From Microcaldota archaeon (GTDB lineage Archaea; Micrarchaeota; Micrarchaeia; Micrarchaeales; Micrarchaeaceae): 40,079 bases of DNA. Positions within the stretch are counted from its first letter, which is position 1; every line of letters begins with the position of its first letter. The notes beneath the pieces are model-generated. The model ran no database searches. It was not told where the DNA came from and saw only the letters and a list, made by a program, of their open reading frames with translations. The stretch covers positions 1 to 40,079 of the forward strand of contig JAKAVF010000022.1 in NCBI GenBank assembly GCA_021827605.1, in the 5' to 3' direction. The translations under genes and the position numbers were made by a program. Shown piece after piece: positions 7,863-15,642 of this stretch.

Positions 7863-8276
7863 TCAGTTTATCCTCCTTGCGATCCTAGATAGCCTGTGGC
7901 CTTTTGTCCTGAGCTCAAGCTCGTAAAACATACCAAAAGCCATCTTCTGAACGTTGAAGCCCTTTTTCAGGAGTGCGTTGTAGAGCAGGTCCAGCATCCT
8001 CTTTGCCGTCTCCGGGCTCGACTGCTCGGCGAAAAGATGAGCAAATGGATTTAACACAATAGAAGTCACATTAAGCTGGACAGCTATGGAAGATATCTCG
8101 TTCACTGACCTATCTATGATAGTTTCCTCTTGATTCTCATCGCTCTTCTCAAAGCTTGCAAAGACCAAGATAGTGTTTTCTGCGTGGATTAGAGCTGCGC
8201 TCTCGATTATCTGCGAGCGACCTTTCTCAGTCGGAGTCGCAGTCACGTAATCTACATGCCATGCAAGGAATCTCAT
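7863..8276 (-). CDS. Free-standing archaeal threonyl-tRNA synthetase editing domain
   Basis: 137 residues that follow the archaeal ThrRS N-terminal editing domain (Tthr-edit_1, D-aminoacyl-tRNA-deacylase-like fold) over the full length: N-terminal LAWHVDYV, a hydrophobic VFASFEKSDE strand, VNEISSIAVQ, SIVLNPFAHL (the YPYAHL element with its His) and the closing TKGHRLSRIARR. Such domains remove Ser from mischarged tRNA-Thr. There is no catalytic or anticodon-binding ThrRS part here and the frame stops right after the domain, so this is a trans-editing factor, as known for some crenarchaea with split ThrRS. The usual FGW-x-K segment reads FGMFYE, so a Lys normally present seems replaced by Tyr. 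It lies 36 nt downstream of metK on the same strand. Confidence 0.75.
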   Translation of the reverse strand: MRFLAWHVDYVTATPTEKGRSQIIESAALIHAENTILVFASFEKSDENQEETIIDRSVNEISSIAVQLNVTSIVLNPFAHLFAEQSSPETAKRMLDLLYNALLKKGFNVQKMAFGMFYELELRTKGHRLSRIARRIN

Positions 8277-8312
8277 TCAATCATCGTAGCTCGCAATGGA
8301 TCTATAATCGAG

Positions 8313-9482
8313 CTATACCTTGATACCGCTTTCGGTCTGCAGGCCAGCATGTTCCCTAAGAACCCCCGCCTTGTCAGTCCTCTCCCACGGAAGTCCTTCC
8401 TTGCCGAAGTGGCCGTATGCCGATGTCTTACTGTACCTTATGCCCTTCAACCCGAGAGAGCTTATTATGTCCGCAGGCTTTAGTGCAAAGTTCTTCCTTA
8501 TAAGTGCCTCTATAGTCTCAAGCGGCACCTTGTTGGTGCCGAAGCATTGCACATGTACGTTCAATGGCTCAGCGTAGCCAATGCAGTAAGATAGCTGCAC
8601 TTCGCATTCGTCAGCTAGTCCGGCAGCTACAATGTTCTTCGCTATGTACCTGGCTTCATAAGCTGCCGAGCGGTCAACCTTCGAGGGATCCTTCCCGGAA
8701 AATGCCCCGCCGCCGTGCCTGCCCCTTCCGCCGTAAGTGTCTACGATTATCTTCCTGCCAGTGACACCGGTATCAGCGGCCGGGCCTCCGAGTACGAACT
8801 TCCCCGTAGCATTTATCAGAATTCTCGTCCTGCTGTCGAAGAGGCTGCCGAGGACTGGCTTTATCACCCTCTCCAGCACCTTCTGCCTGAGCACTGCAAT
8901 GTCGCATTCCCTATGGTGTATTGCAATTATGACTGTATCAACTCTTTTCGGCGTACCATCTTCGTATTCCACCGTCACCTCGCTTTTTCCATCAGGAAGC
9001 GCCTCTTCTATCTCGCCACTCCTCCTCACGTCAGCCAGCTTTTTTGTAAGGGCGTGCGCAAGCATGATTGGAATAGGCATGAGCTGCGGGGTCTCCCTGC
9101 ACGCATAGCCGAACATTATTCCCTGATCTCCAGCGCCCTGCCCCGCGAAGTCGCCCTGTCCTTCTGTGACTCCCTGCGAGATGTCAGGGCTCTGCTCGTG
9201 GATCAGCACCAGCATCTTCGACTTGTCGGAAAAGCCAAGTGCCTCATCTGTGTAACCTATCTCCCTTATCTTCCTCCTCGCCACAGTTGCGAAGTCTACT
9301 TTCGCCTTTGTGGTGACCTCCCCAGCCATGCAGCAGAAGTTCGTCGTTGCCAGTGTCTCGACAGCTACCCTGCTGTCTGGGTCCTGCTCTAGGCATGCAT
9401 CCAGGACCGCATCGCTTATGGCATCGCATACCTTGTCCGGATGCCCCTCAGTTACGCTCTCTGAAGAGAAGTAAGTTTTCAT
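8313..9482 (-). CDS. metK: S-adenosylmethionine synthetase, bacterial/eukaryotic type
   Basis: 389 residues, the usual MetK length. It makes SAM from Met and ATP. Signatures: [20 protein letters not shown] at the N-terminus (ATP/metal), [20 protein letters not shown] (methionine loop), [20 protein letters not shown] and the [19 protein letters not shown] phosphate-binding motif, with the lysines and aspartates of the active site in place. This is the bacterial/eukaryotic MetK family. Most archaea use a very divergent SAM synthetase, so the gene was probably acquired. A TATA box (9512-9522) lies ~35 nt before ATG 9482. The ThrRS-editing gene follows in the same direction. Several SAM users occur nearby (methyltransferases, radical SAM enzyme). 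Confidence 0.95.
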   Translation of the reverse strand: MKTYFSSESVTEGHPDKVCDAISDAVLDACLEQDPDSRVAVETLATTNFCCMAGEVTTKAKVDFATVARRKIREIGYTDEALGFSDKSKMLVLIHEQSPDISQGVTEGQGDFAGQGAGDQGIMFGYACRETPQLMPIPIMLAHALTKKLADVRRSGEIEEALPDGKSEVTVEYEDGTPKRVDTVIIAIHHRECDIAVLRQKVLERVIKPVLGSLFDSRTRILINATGKFVLGGPAADTGVTGRKIIVDTYGGRGRHGGGAFSGKDPSKVDRSAAYEARYIAKNIVAAGLADECEVQLSYCIGYAEPLNVHVQCFGTNKVPLETIEALIRKNFALKPADIISSLGLKGIRYSKTSAYGHFGKEGLPWERTDKAGVLREHAGLQTESGIKV

Positions 9483-9511
9483 AAAAGCACCACATAGAAC
9501 TATTCTGGAAA

Positions 9512-9522
9512 CTATTTAAAAG
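9512..9522 (-). promoter_or_regulatory. TATA box for metK
   Basis: CTTTTAAATAG on the reverse strand, centred ~35 nt before the metK ATG. This predicts a transcript with a leader of only ~8 nt. Confidence 0.65.
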
Positions 9523-9590
9523 CGCAATAGAAAGAGCGGGTAGCCAGCGTAAAAACATGCATGGCACGCCCTAAGCTTTAGTGGAAAAAG

Positions 9591-9661
9591 TGGGCCTGCG
9601 GAGAATCGGACTCCGGTCTCAAGCGTGTAAGGCTAGCGTCCTACCATTGAACGACAGGCCC
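9591..9661 (-). tRNA. tRNA-Val (anticodon UAC)
   Basis: 71 nt folding into a cloverleaf: acceptor GGGCCTG with CAGGCCC, D-stem GTTC/GGAC around AATGGTA, anticodon loop CTTACAC (anticodon UAC at 9627-9629), T-stem CGGAG/CTCCG, discriminator A. No CCA is encoded. Two oddities: a U-U mismatch at pair 28-42 of the anticodon stem, and a T-loop reading TCCGATT, that is C instead of U at position 55. Confidence 0.9.
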
Positions 9662-9761
9662 ATAATAAGCTTACACTAACTCCCCCTTCAGGAGCTACTT
9701 ACCTTTGTACCAAACGCCTAATATCCCTTTCGGTGATGTAATCTATAAGAGAGAGGAGTGG

Positions 9762-10115
9762 ATGGCAGAAGGAAAACCGATAAAACTCAAGCGCGACAGC
9801 TACCTTGCGGAGAGAGGAGGGTCTGCTAAGCTCGTCGACGTGATATGCGCAAAATGTAGCAACAGGGTCCTTCTCTACCAGAAGGACGGGGTTGGCTGGC
9901 TGAAGCGCTGCTACCTCAACAGGATAGTCGGGCCAGAGGAGTATGCCGAGCTGCAGAACAAGGGCCTAAGGGTCGAGACGATGCCATACCTAATATGTCA
10001 GAAGTGCAAGAGCGTAATCGGCACCCCTATACTCCATAAGGACGGAAGGCTCGCCTTTCTCCTGAGGCGCGGCACATTCATAAGAAAGCAGAACAAGACC
10101 GTAAAGTACAGGTAA
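9762..10115 (+). CDS. Small zinc-ribbon-like protein, function unknown
   Basis: 117 residues from ATG 9762, chosen for its GAGGAG ribosome-binding site; the frame extends back to TTG 9705. Two CxxC knuckles, CAKC (residues 29-32) and CQKC (79-82), ~50 residues apart would bind one zinc. Between them lies a GWLKRCYLNRI segment, and the C-terminus is basic (RRGTFIRKQNKTVKYR). The layout suggests a nucleic-acid- or ribosome-associated zinc ribbon. I do not recognise a named family. It converges with the aminotransferase gene: the two stop codons are directly adjacent (10113-10115 and 10116-10118). Confidence 0.7.
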   Translation: MAEGKPIKLKRDSYLAERGGSAKLVDVICAKCSNRVLLYQKDGVGWLKRCYLNRIVGPEEYAELQNKGLRVETMPYLICQKCKSVIGTPILHKDGRLAFLLRRGTFIRKQNKTVKYR

Positions 10116-11345
10116 TCATTTCTTTGCGTTCTTCCTGCAGAAGTCATTTATCTTGTTTATCGCGTGCTCAAGGACATCTTTCTCAGCAAGGGACACCATC
10201 CTGAAGTGCGACGGCTCCCCGAATCCGGAGCCCCAGACTACTTGCACTCCCTCCTTCTCGAGCAATGAAGTGACAAAATGTACGTCGTTCTTGAAACCCA
10301 TCTGCGAAAGGTCTATCCTTGGGAAGATGTAGAATGCGCCATTCGGCCTGACAATGGACAGATATTGGTTCTCTCCGAGAAGCTTCGTCGAGAAGTTGAC
10401 CCTTTTTTCTATCTCGCCGACCATCTTCCTTATAGTCCGATCGTGCTCTCCAAAGTTGTTAATCGCAGCTGCGGCTGCGTACTCCGCCGGTGTGTTGATC
10501 GATATCCTAGCGCGTGCATAGTCGCCCAGCTTTTTCTTCAGCATGATGGACCTCTTGTCACTCTCTGGGAGGACCATGTAGCCTACCCTGAAGCCAGTTG
10601 CGTCATAGCTCTTCGATATCCCATTCAGCAGCATATGCGGCACCCCCTGCGCGAGCTCAGACACGCTGGTGAACTTCGCGCCGTTGAAGGTGAGCTCATC
10701 GTATATCTCGTCGCTGATCAGGAATATGCCGTACTCATTGGCTAAGTCTACTATCTCCTCAAGGATTTCCCTCCTTAACACCGTGCCAGTCGGGTTGTTC
10801 GGGTTGGTTATCAGCATGTACTTAACATGCTTGATTCTGTTTGACCTCTTGAGCTGTGCCAGTGACCTCTTGAGTTTTTCTATATGGACATTCCACGAAT
10901 CTTTCTCATCATACTGCTGAAATATCGGGATACCATGGTTCCTCTCCAGGTAAGTTGTATAGATCGCAAAGTAAGGCTTGAATATTATTGCGTTTTCCCC
11001 TGGATTGACTATCGCGCTGTTCATGAAAAGGATTCCCTCTGTGACACCGGCTGTTGCAATTATGTCGTCTGGGTTTATGCGCAGGTTGTGCATCCTCTTA
11101 TATCTTCCACAGACAGCCTCCTGCAGCTCGATGGTTCCCTGGGCCCTAGAATAGAATGTCTTGTGCTCTTTCAGCGCGCTTACATATGCGTCTATCACGT
11201 ATTTAGGAGTAGGAAAGTACCTTGCTGGGTCTCCCCTGTTAAGGCTGATTATCTTCCTGCCCGCTTTTCTGAGGCGCTCTGAGACCGCATCGAGTGCTTC
11301 TATATCGTTCTTTGTAAACTTGCTTCTCTCTGAGAGGAATCCCAT
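10116..11345 (-). CDS. PLP-dependent class I/II aminotransferase (aspartate/alanine type)
   Basis: 409 residues from ATG 11345. Family features: ISLNRGDPARYFPTPKYV near the N-terminus, TAGVTEGILF, the substrate/PLP motif TNPNNPTGTVL, SDEIYDELTF with the PLP-pyridine Asp and Tyr, NGISKSYDATGFRVGY with the Schiff-base Lys, and a C-terminal arginine segment (HFRMVSLAE) for the substrate carboxylate. Closest in layout to archaeal AspC/AlaT enzymes that move amino groups between amino acids and 2-oxoglutarate. The frame also has a TTG at 11393, but the TATA box at 11396-11407 lies only ~9 nt before it and would start the transcript inside that extension, so ATG 11345 is preferred. Amino-donor specificity cannot be read. 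Confidence 0.9.
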   Translation of the reverse strand: MGFLSERSKFTKNDIEALDAVSERLRKAGRKIISLNRGDPARYFPTPKYVIDAYVSALKEHKTFYSRAQGTIELQEAVCGRYKRMHNLRINPDDIIATAGVTEGILFMNSAIVNPGENAIIFKPYFAIYTTYLERNHGIPIFQQYDEKDSWNVHIEKLKRSLAQLKRSNRIKHVKYMLITNPNNPTGTVLRREILEEIVDLANEYGIFLISDEIYDELTFNGAKFTSVSELAQGVPHMLLNGISKSYDATGFRVGYMVLPESDKRSIMLKKKLGDYARARISINTPAEYAAAAAINNFGEHDRTIRKMVGEIEKRVNFSTKLLGENQYLSIVRPNGAFYIFPRIDLSQMGFKNDVHFVTSLLEKEGVQVVWGSGFGEPSHFRMVSLAEKDVLEHAINKINDFCRKNAKK

Positions 11346-11395
11346 GGGATTAGTGCTCTGGGAAAGGCTAAAAAGCTTTTCTGCTTCGGTCAAAA

Positions 11396-11407
11396 GCTTA
11401 TATATTT
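11396..11407 (-). promoter_or_regulatory. TATA box for the aminotransferase gene
   Basis: AAATATATAAGC on the reverse strand. Initiation ~26 nt downstream (near 11376) places ATG 11345 about 31 nt into the transcript and rules out TTG 11393. Confidence 0.55.
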
Positions 11408-11484
11408 ACTTTAATATAAAGAGGTATAGTCAAGTAAATAATAGCGACTATGAGTGTGATTGGGGGCACGTATTAAAATGGATA

Positions 11485-11772
11485 TTAAGGAGGTTCATTT
11501 AAGATTCGAGATTCTAAACTTCGCGTCCTTTGGCACAGTGCCGAATTTTTGCATTTGGCAAATGCCTCCATGGCATTTTCTAGAAATATTTCTGGTTTCA
11601 GCCTTTTTCTAAAGGTTTCGCTGCGCAGGCGCGGCCTTTTGTATGCCCTCAAGCTTTCCAGTTTGAAACCGTGCTTGTGTATGATGCTGAATCTTGCTAT
11701 GTACCTCTTTCCGTTCATTAAAACAAGATAATTCGTGTGTGCGAACCCACCCCTAACGAATCTCTTAACCAT
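11485..11772 (-). CDS. Small basic orphan protein
   Basis: 95 residues from ATG 11772; the frame could begin earlier, near 11814. Highly basic and aromatic, with GGFAHTNYLVLMNGKRYIA and a Arg/Lys-rich middle (KRPRLRSETFRKRLKP). A TATA-like GGTATATTG at 11821-11829 lies ~50 nt upstream. I recognise no family. A near-copy of AGGGGTGGGNNCGCAC occurs twice on this strand, around 11742-11757 (inside the frame) and 11805-11820 (upstream of it). Between this gene and the aminotransferase start there are ~139 nt in which only the aminotransferase promoter is evident. Confidence 0.45.
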   Translation of the reverse strand: MVKRFVRGGFAHTNYLVLMNGKRYIARFSIIHKHGFKLESLRAYKRPRLRSETFRKRLKPEIFLENAMEAFAKCKNSALCQRTRSLESRILNEPP

Positions 11773-11874
11773 TTTGGCCCTTAAGGCGCTCTCACAAAAT
11801 ACGTGCGGGCCCACCCCTCAATATACCCCTTTCCATTTTATCAGCCGGATTTTTTCCAAAACTAGCGTTCATTT

Positions 11875-12738
11875 CTACTTATCCATCCACTCCTTGTGGT
11901 AGATGACCTCTTTCAACCTTAGTCCGAGGCCATGCTTTTTCAAAAGCTTGGCAACTATCCTGTCAAGCTCCCTTCTGTGCGGCTCGGTATCCGCATTCGC
12001 ATATACCTCCCTGGCCTCCGGTCTTGACCGCTCCAGAGCCTTCATCAGCCGCTCTCTTATGTAAGCCTTCATGTTGATGTGCTCTACATAGACCTGCTTT
12101 ACTCCTGCGTCGACAAGGCTCCCGAAGAGCTTGTCGAGTAGCTCGGGTTCGTAGCGGAAGTGGGGCAGGAGCGGACCGACAAACGCGTAGGTATCGAATC
12201 CCTCCTCACCAAGCCTCTTAAGCGTGTCTAGCCTCAGGCTTGTCGCAGATGCGCGCACCTCAAGGAACCTGCCGAGCGCATCATCGGTCGTTGTGATGGT
12301 CATCCCTATATCTGGATTGACGATCCTGTGGAATATATCAACATCCCTGAGCACCATCGATGACTTCGTGAGTATCCCCACCTCTCCAGGGTAAGCCTCC
12401 TTCGCAAGGACCTCGAGAATTCCCCTCGTAAGCTTGTACTTCGCCTCCACTCCCTGATACGGGTCGGTGACGGAGCTGAGGAATATCGAGCTCCTCCTCT
12501 CCTCCGGACCGAACCGCGCGAGATCTCTCCTGAATGCCTCGACTGCATTCTTCTTCACATAAACGTAATCGCCCCAGTTGCCGATGGGTTCGTTCACGAA
12601 CCTTCCCATGAAGCTCGCATAGCAGTATGCGCACCCGAATTCGCAGCCAGTGTACGGATTGACGACGTAGTCGGTATCAGGCAGATTTGACTTTACGAGT
12701 ACGTGCTTCGCCTCTATCTCCTTTATCCTGATCGGCAT
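11875..12738 (-). CDS. Radical SAM protein, spore-photoproduct-lyase-like family
   Basis: 287 residues. The cluster motif is GCEFGCAYCYA (CX3CX2C, residues ~32-39), which binds the 4Fe-4S cluster that cleaves SAM. It is preceded by NPYTG, typical of the SPL-like COG1533 family. Further motifs fit that family: FLSSVTDPYQ, a strand with LTKSS, TITTTDD, and a C-terminal region with VYVEHINMK. Members of this group include DNA photoproduct repair enzymes and many uncharacterised proteins, so a DNA-repair role is possible but unproven. A GTGAT ribosome-binding site precedes ATG 12738, and a TATA box (TACTATAAATTC on the forward strand, 12776-12787) lies ~43 nt upstream. No partner gene is fused or overlapping. 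Confidence 0.85.
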   Translation of the reverse strand: MPIRIKEIEAKHVLVKSNLPDTDYVVNPYTGCEFGCAYCYASFMGRFVNEPIGNWGDYVYVKKNAVEAFRRDLARFGPEERRSSIFLSSVTDPYQGVEAKYKLTRGILEVLAKEAYPGEVGILTKSSMVLRDVDIFHRIVNPDIGMTITTTDDALGRFLEVRASATSLRLDTLKRLGEEGFDTYAFVGPLLPHFRYEPELLDKLFGSLVDAGVKQVYVEHINMKAYIRERLMKALERSRPEAREVYANADTEPHRRELDRIVAKLLKKHGLGLRLKEVIYHKEWMDK

Positions 12739-12809
12739 ATTATCACTTTCTGCGCAGTTCCGAAGCTTTCACCCCTACTATAAATTCAATTCCATTTTCT
12801 TCTAATAAA

Positions 12810-13475
12810 TCACTTCTCTGCGAGCTCTGCTTCCTCTATAATGTAAGCCCCGACTGAGCCATTCCATTCCTTCCTCGCTTTATTTATCACAATCCTCTTC
12901 TTAAATAATGGAGCATCGAGAACGAAGGATTCTGCTTCCCCGCCCTCAAACGACATGTTTATCCTGTATTTACGGTGCAGCGTCTGCAACTTTCCTATCA
13001 GTCTCTCGTCTATACGTGCGCCAAGCATAGAATCGTCGAACCCTTCGGCTGCAACCTGCGTGACTATCGCGTTGAACTTTGCTGATATCTCTCCGAGCTC
13101 CATAAGCGGATCCATGCCCCAGAGCGGCGAGTAATGTGTTATTCCAAGCCCATCGCAGATTCTGTTTATCCTGTCCGCCTGATATTTGCTTGCGACCGCT
13201 CCGGTTACTAGCTCTGTCACCTTATACTTCTTCAATGCATCCTCTATGTCAACCAGCTCCTTTTCCTTTTCTCCCTTAGTATTGTAGAATGCGTGCTTGA
13301 CTCCCATCGCCTGCGCCTGAAGTGCGGTCCAGTTCACATTTATTCTCTGCAGCATGTAGCTGAACTTATTCTCGGATACTAGGGTTATAAGAAGCTCTAC
13401 CCTCTTCCCCTGCTCCCACATTCTGTGTATTGCAAGCGTGGAATCCTTACCCCCGCTGTAGAGTGCAGCCAACAT
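12810..13475 (-). CDS. dph6: Dph6-type diphthine-ammonia ligase (ATP pyrophosphatase)
   Basis: 221 residues from ATG 13475; GTG 13484 adds three. The N-terminal PP-loop LYSGGKDSTLAIHRM binds ATP. Conserved family segments follow: VTGAVASKYQADRI, PLWGMDP and the C-terminal GGEAESFVLDAPLFKKRI, which is characteristic of this family (COG2102). Dph6 amidates diphthine to diphthamide on elongation factor 2, an archaeal and eukaryotic modification. TATA at 13509-13520 makes the transcript almost leaderless. It diverges from the peroxiredoxin gene. Confidence 0.88.
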   Translation of the reverse strand: MLAALYSGGKDSTLAIHRMWEQGKRVELLITLVSENKFSYMLQRINVNWTALQAQAMGVKHAFYNTKGEKEKELVDIEDALKKYKVTELVTGAVASKYQADRINRICDGLGITHYSPLWGMDPLMELGEISAKFNAIVTQVAAEGFDDSMLGARIDERLIGKLQTLHRKYRINMSFEGGEAESFVLDAPLFKKRIVINKARKEWNGSVGAYIIEEAELAEK

Positions 13476-13508
13476 TGGTATCACAAAAGCAGTAATTGAT
13501 TATCCCCT

Positions 13509-13520
13509 CTATTATATTTG
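13509..13520 (-). promoter_or_regulatory. TATA box for dph6
   Basis: CAAATATAATAG on the reverse strand. Its centre is ~40 nt before ATG 13475 and ~31 nt before GTG 13484. Confidence 0.5.
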
Positions 13521-13596
13521 ATTCTTGCTGTTCGGGTAAAGGAAATTGCAATTAATCTTTTATAGACAAAACACCCAATTTTATCTTGGTGAGCGA

Positions 13597-14193
13597 ATGC
13601 AGAGCATGTTAGAGATAGGGGAGGCAGCTCCGGAGATCGCGGCAAGGACATGGAATCCAGAAACAAAGAATATAGAGGAATTCAAGCTTTCGGAACACAG
13701 GGGAAGATGGGAGATACTGATTTTCTATCCCGGCGACTTTACCTTTGTGTGTGCAACAGACATCGAAGCTTTTGCTGCTTCTTATCCGGAATTCATCAAG
13801 AACGGCGCGGAGATATACGCGATAAGCACTGACAGCATATACTCGCACAAGGTATGGAGCGAGACGTCTCCGAGGGTCAAGGAGAGCAAGATACCACTCA
13901 TTGAGGACTTCAACAAGAAGGCCTCGGAGGTTTATGGATTCCTAAACAAGGGAAGCGGCGCAGCAAGGAGGGGCACTGTGATAATAGACCCGGAAGGAAG
14001 AGTACAGTACATAGCTGTGCACAGCGACGCCCTAGGGAAGGATGCAGAGCACATCTTCACCTCTTTCATGGGCCTGAAGTACGTGCACGACACTCCAGCT
14101 GAGAAGGGCCATATGTGCGCCATACCCGCGAACTGGAAGGCAGGGAGGAAGGCATTGGAGATAGATCTTGTAAATGACATAGGAAAGCTATGA
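13597..14193 (+). CDS. Two-Cys peroxiredoxin (AhpC/Prx family)
   Basis: 198 residues from ATG 13597, preceded by GGTGAG. The active-site segment is YPGDFTFVCATDIEAF: the peroxidatic Cys sits in the PxxxTxxC motif, but the usual CPT reads CAT. The resolving Cys is in HMCAIPANWK near residue 178. GTVIIDPEGRVQYIAV is the conserved C-terminal half strand. The enzyme reduces hydrogen peroxide and organic peroxides with thiol electrons, likely from a thioredoxin- or NrdH-type partner not seen here. It lies between a diphthamide gene and DNA-repair genes, so an oxidative-damage theme is plausible. Its 3' end overlaps the convergent endonuclease III gene by 6 nt. Confidence 0.92.
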   Translation: MQSMLEIGEAAPEIAARTWNPETKNIEEFKLSEHRGRWEILIFYPGDFTFVCATDIEAFAASYPEFIKNGAEIYAISTDSIYSHKVWSETSPRVKESKIPLIEDFNKKASEVYGFLNKGSGAARRGTVIIDPEGRVQYIAVHSDALGKDAEHIFTSFMGLKYVHDTPAEKGHMCAIPANWKAGRKALEIDLVNDIGKL

Positions 14194-14835
14194 TTTCTTA
14201 ACCGTACTTGAGGGGCAGATGTCGTTCAGCACGCAATCTTCGCAGTATTTCCTTCTTGCGGTGCACACGTCCCTTCCGAGCGCTATGAGAAGGTGGGTCG
14301 CGTTTACCCACTCCTTCTTCGGAACAAACTTCATCATATCTTTTTCTATCTTCTCCGCGTTCTTTGTATTGAAGAGGAAGAGCCTGTTTGCGACTGTTAT
14401 GCAGTGAGTGTCTATCGCAATGCCCTCAGTGACCCCAAAGGCGTTTCCCTGCACTACGTTTGCAGTCTTTCTCCCAACGCCGGGTATCTGCACAAGCTGC
14501 TCCATGTGCTTAGGCAACCTGCTATCGAAATTGTCATGTATATAGTGCGCCGCTTTGATTATATTCTTCGATTTGTTCCTGTAGAGCCCGAGCGTCCTGA
14601 CGTATGGGTAAAGGTCCTGTGGCCTTCTATCAAGGTAGTCCTTGATGTTCGGATATTTCCCAAAAAGAGCTGGCGTCACCTTGTTTACCTGCGCATCCTG
14701 TGACTGCGCAGAAAGCATGGTTGCCACAAGAAGCTCCCACGGATTCTTGTAGTGCAACCTGGTCCTGAGCTCCTCCGGATACTTCTTCTTTAATCTTGAG
14801 ATTATAGTATTTATTTTGCCTTTGGCGCTTTTCAT
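14188..14835 (-). CDS. nth: Endonuclease III (HhH-GPD DNA glycosylase/AP lyase), paralogue 1
   Basis: 215 residues from ATG 14835. LLVATMLSAQSQDAQVNKVT, the helix-hairpin-helix with catalytic Lys (IPGVGRKTANVV), the catalytic Asp in AIDTHC, and the 4Fe-4S cluster C-X6-C-X2-C-X5-C (CTARRKYCEDCVLNDIC) are all present. It removes oxidised pyrimidines and nicks the abasic site. The gene lies 23 nt downstream of the broken SDR gene on the same strand, so disruption of that gene could affect its expression. A second paralogue begins ~800 bp away on the other strand. Confidence 0.93.
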   Translation of the reverse strand: MKSAKGKINTIISRLKKKYPEELRTRLHYKNPWELLVATMLSAQSQDAQVNKVTPALFGKYPNIKDYLDRRPQDLYPYVRTLGLYRNKSKNIIKAAHYIHDNFDSRLPKHMEQLVQIPGVGRKTANVVQGNAFGVTEGIAIDTHCITVANRLFLFNTKNAEKIEKDMMKFVPKKEWVNATHLLIALGRDVCTARRKYCEDCVLNDICPSSTVKKS

Positions 14836-14858
14836 ACCCTCATCAAAAACCGTTATAG

Positions 14859-15608
14859 CTATGAGTATTGGTATCCACCGTCGACTACCACTGTGCATCC
14901 AGTCATATAACTTGCATCATCCGACGCAAGAAATAGGACAACATTTGCTTGCTCTTCAGGTTTGCTAAATCTCCCTAACGAAATATGCTTTTTCTCTTTT
15001 TCAACATATTCCTTTGTGAGTTTACTGTTCATATCAGTGTCAACTCACCCAGGCGCTACACAATTTACCCGTATATTGTACTGACCAAGAGAATGGGCAA
15101 AACTCCTTGTCATATTAATTACGCCGGCCTTCGCTGCGTTGTAATCAATAGAGTAAGAACCGCCCTGATCCAAGCCATTTGTTGAAGAGATGTTAATAAT
15201 TTTACCTGACTTTTGCTTCTTCATCTGCGGTATGGCATACTTGCAGCATAAAAATACGCCAAGTAGGTCAACATCCAAAGTTCTCTTCCACTGTTCAACA
15301 GTCCTCTCAGAAAAAGGCACGTCAAAAACAATACCAGCATTATTTACTAGGATATCTAATCTGCCAAACTTCTTTATAGCCAGGTCTATCATCTTTTTAA
15401 CCTGGCCCTCATCAGACACATCGCATTTGATTGCAATAGCATCAGAACCGAATTTCTTTATTTCAGCGGCTACCTCATCAGCTTTCTTGCCTGAATTCGT
15501 GTAATTGACTATTACATTCGCGCCTTCCCTGCCAAAGCCAAGTGCTATCGCCCTTCCAATACCTCTGCTCGCTCCTGTTACTAGGACAACCTTCTCTTTA
15601 AATCGCAT
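14859..15608 (-). pseudogene. FabG-like short-chain dehydrogenase interrupted by an in-frame TGA
   Basis: From ATG 15608 the frame reads a complete SDR: VLVTGASRGIGRAIALGF (TGxxxGIG cofactor loop), LVNNAGIV (NNAG), IINISST with catalytic Ser, and SIDYNAAKAG with the YxxxK pair. It stops at TGA (15045-15047) after NCVAPG. The same frame then continues 61 codons with the expected SDR C-terminus: [44 protein letters not shown], ending at TAG 14859-14861. The whole is 249 codons, the normal length. TGA replaces the position where VAPG is usually followed by Trp (TGG to TGA), so this is a one-base nonsense change, a sequencing error, or readthrough. TGA is a normal stop in the neighbouring genes. 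The gene looks AT-richer than its neighbours, suggesting recent acquisition. Confidence 0.85.
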
Positions 15609-15642
15609 AAAATGATTTATACTTATCTTGTTATTAAGATTT

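Noticed and set aside
11424-11451. Inverted repeat ATAGTC/GACTAT near the aminotransferase promoter.
   Set aside because: Six-bp stem with a long loop in AT-rich DNA; expected by chance.
15043-15047. TGA in the SDR as selenocysteine or as a genome-wide UGA=Trp code.
   Set aside because: Other genes in the window end in TGA with no conserved continuation, the position is a conserved Trp rather than a redox Cys, and no selenocysteine element was seen. A point nonsense change is simpler.
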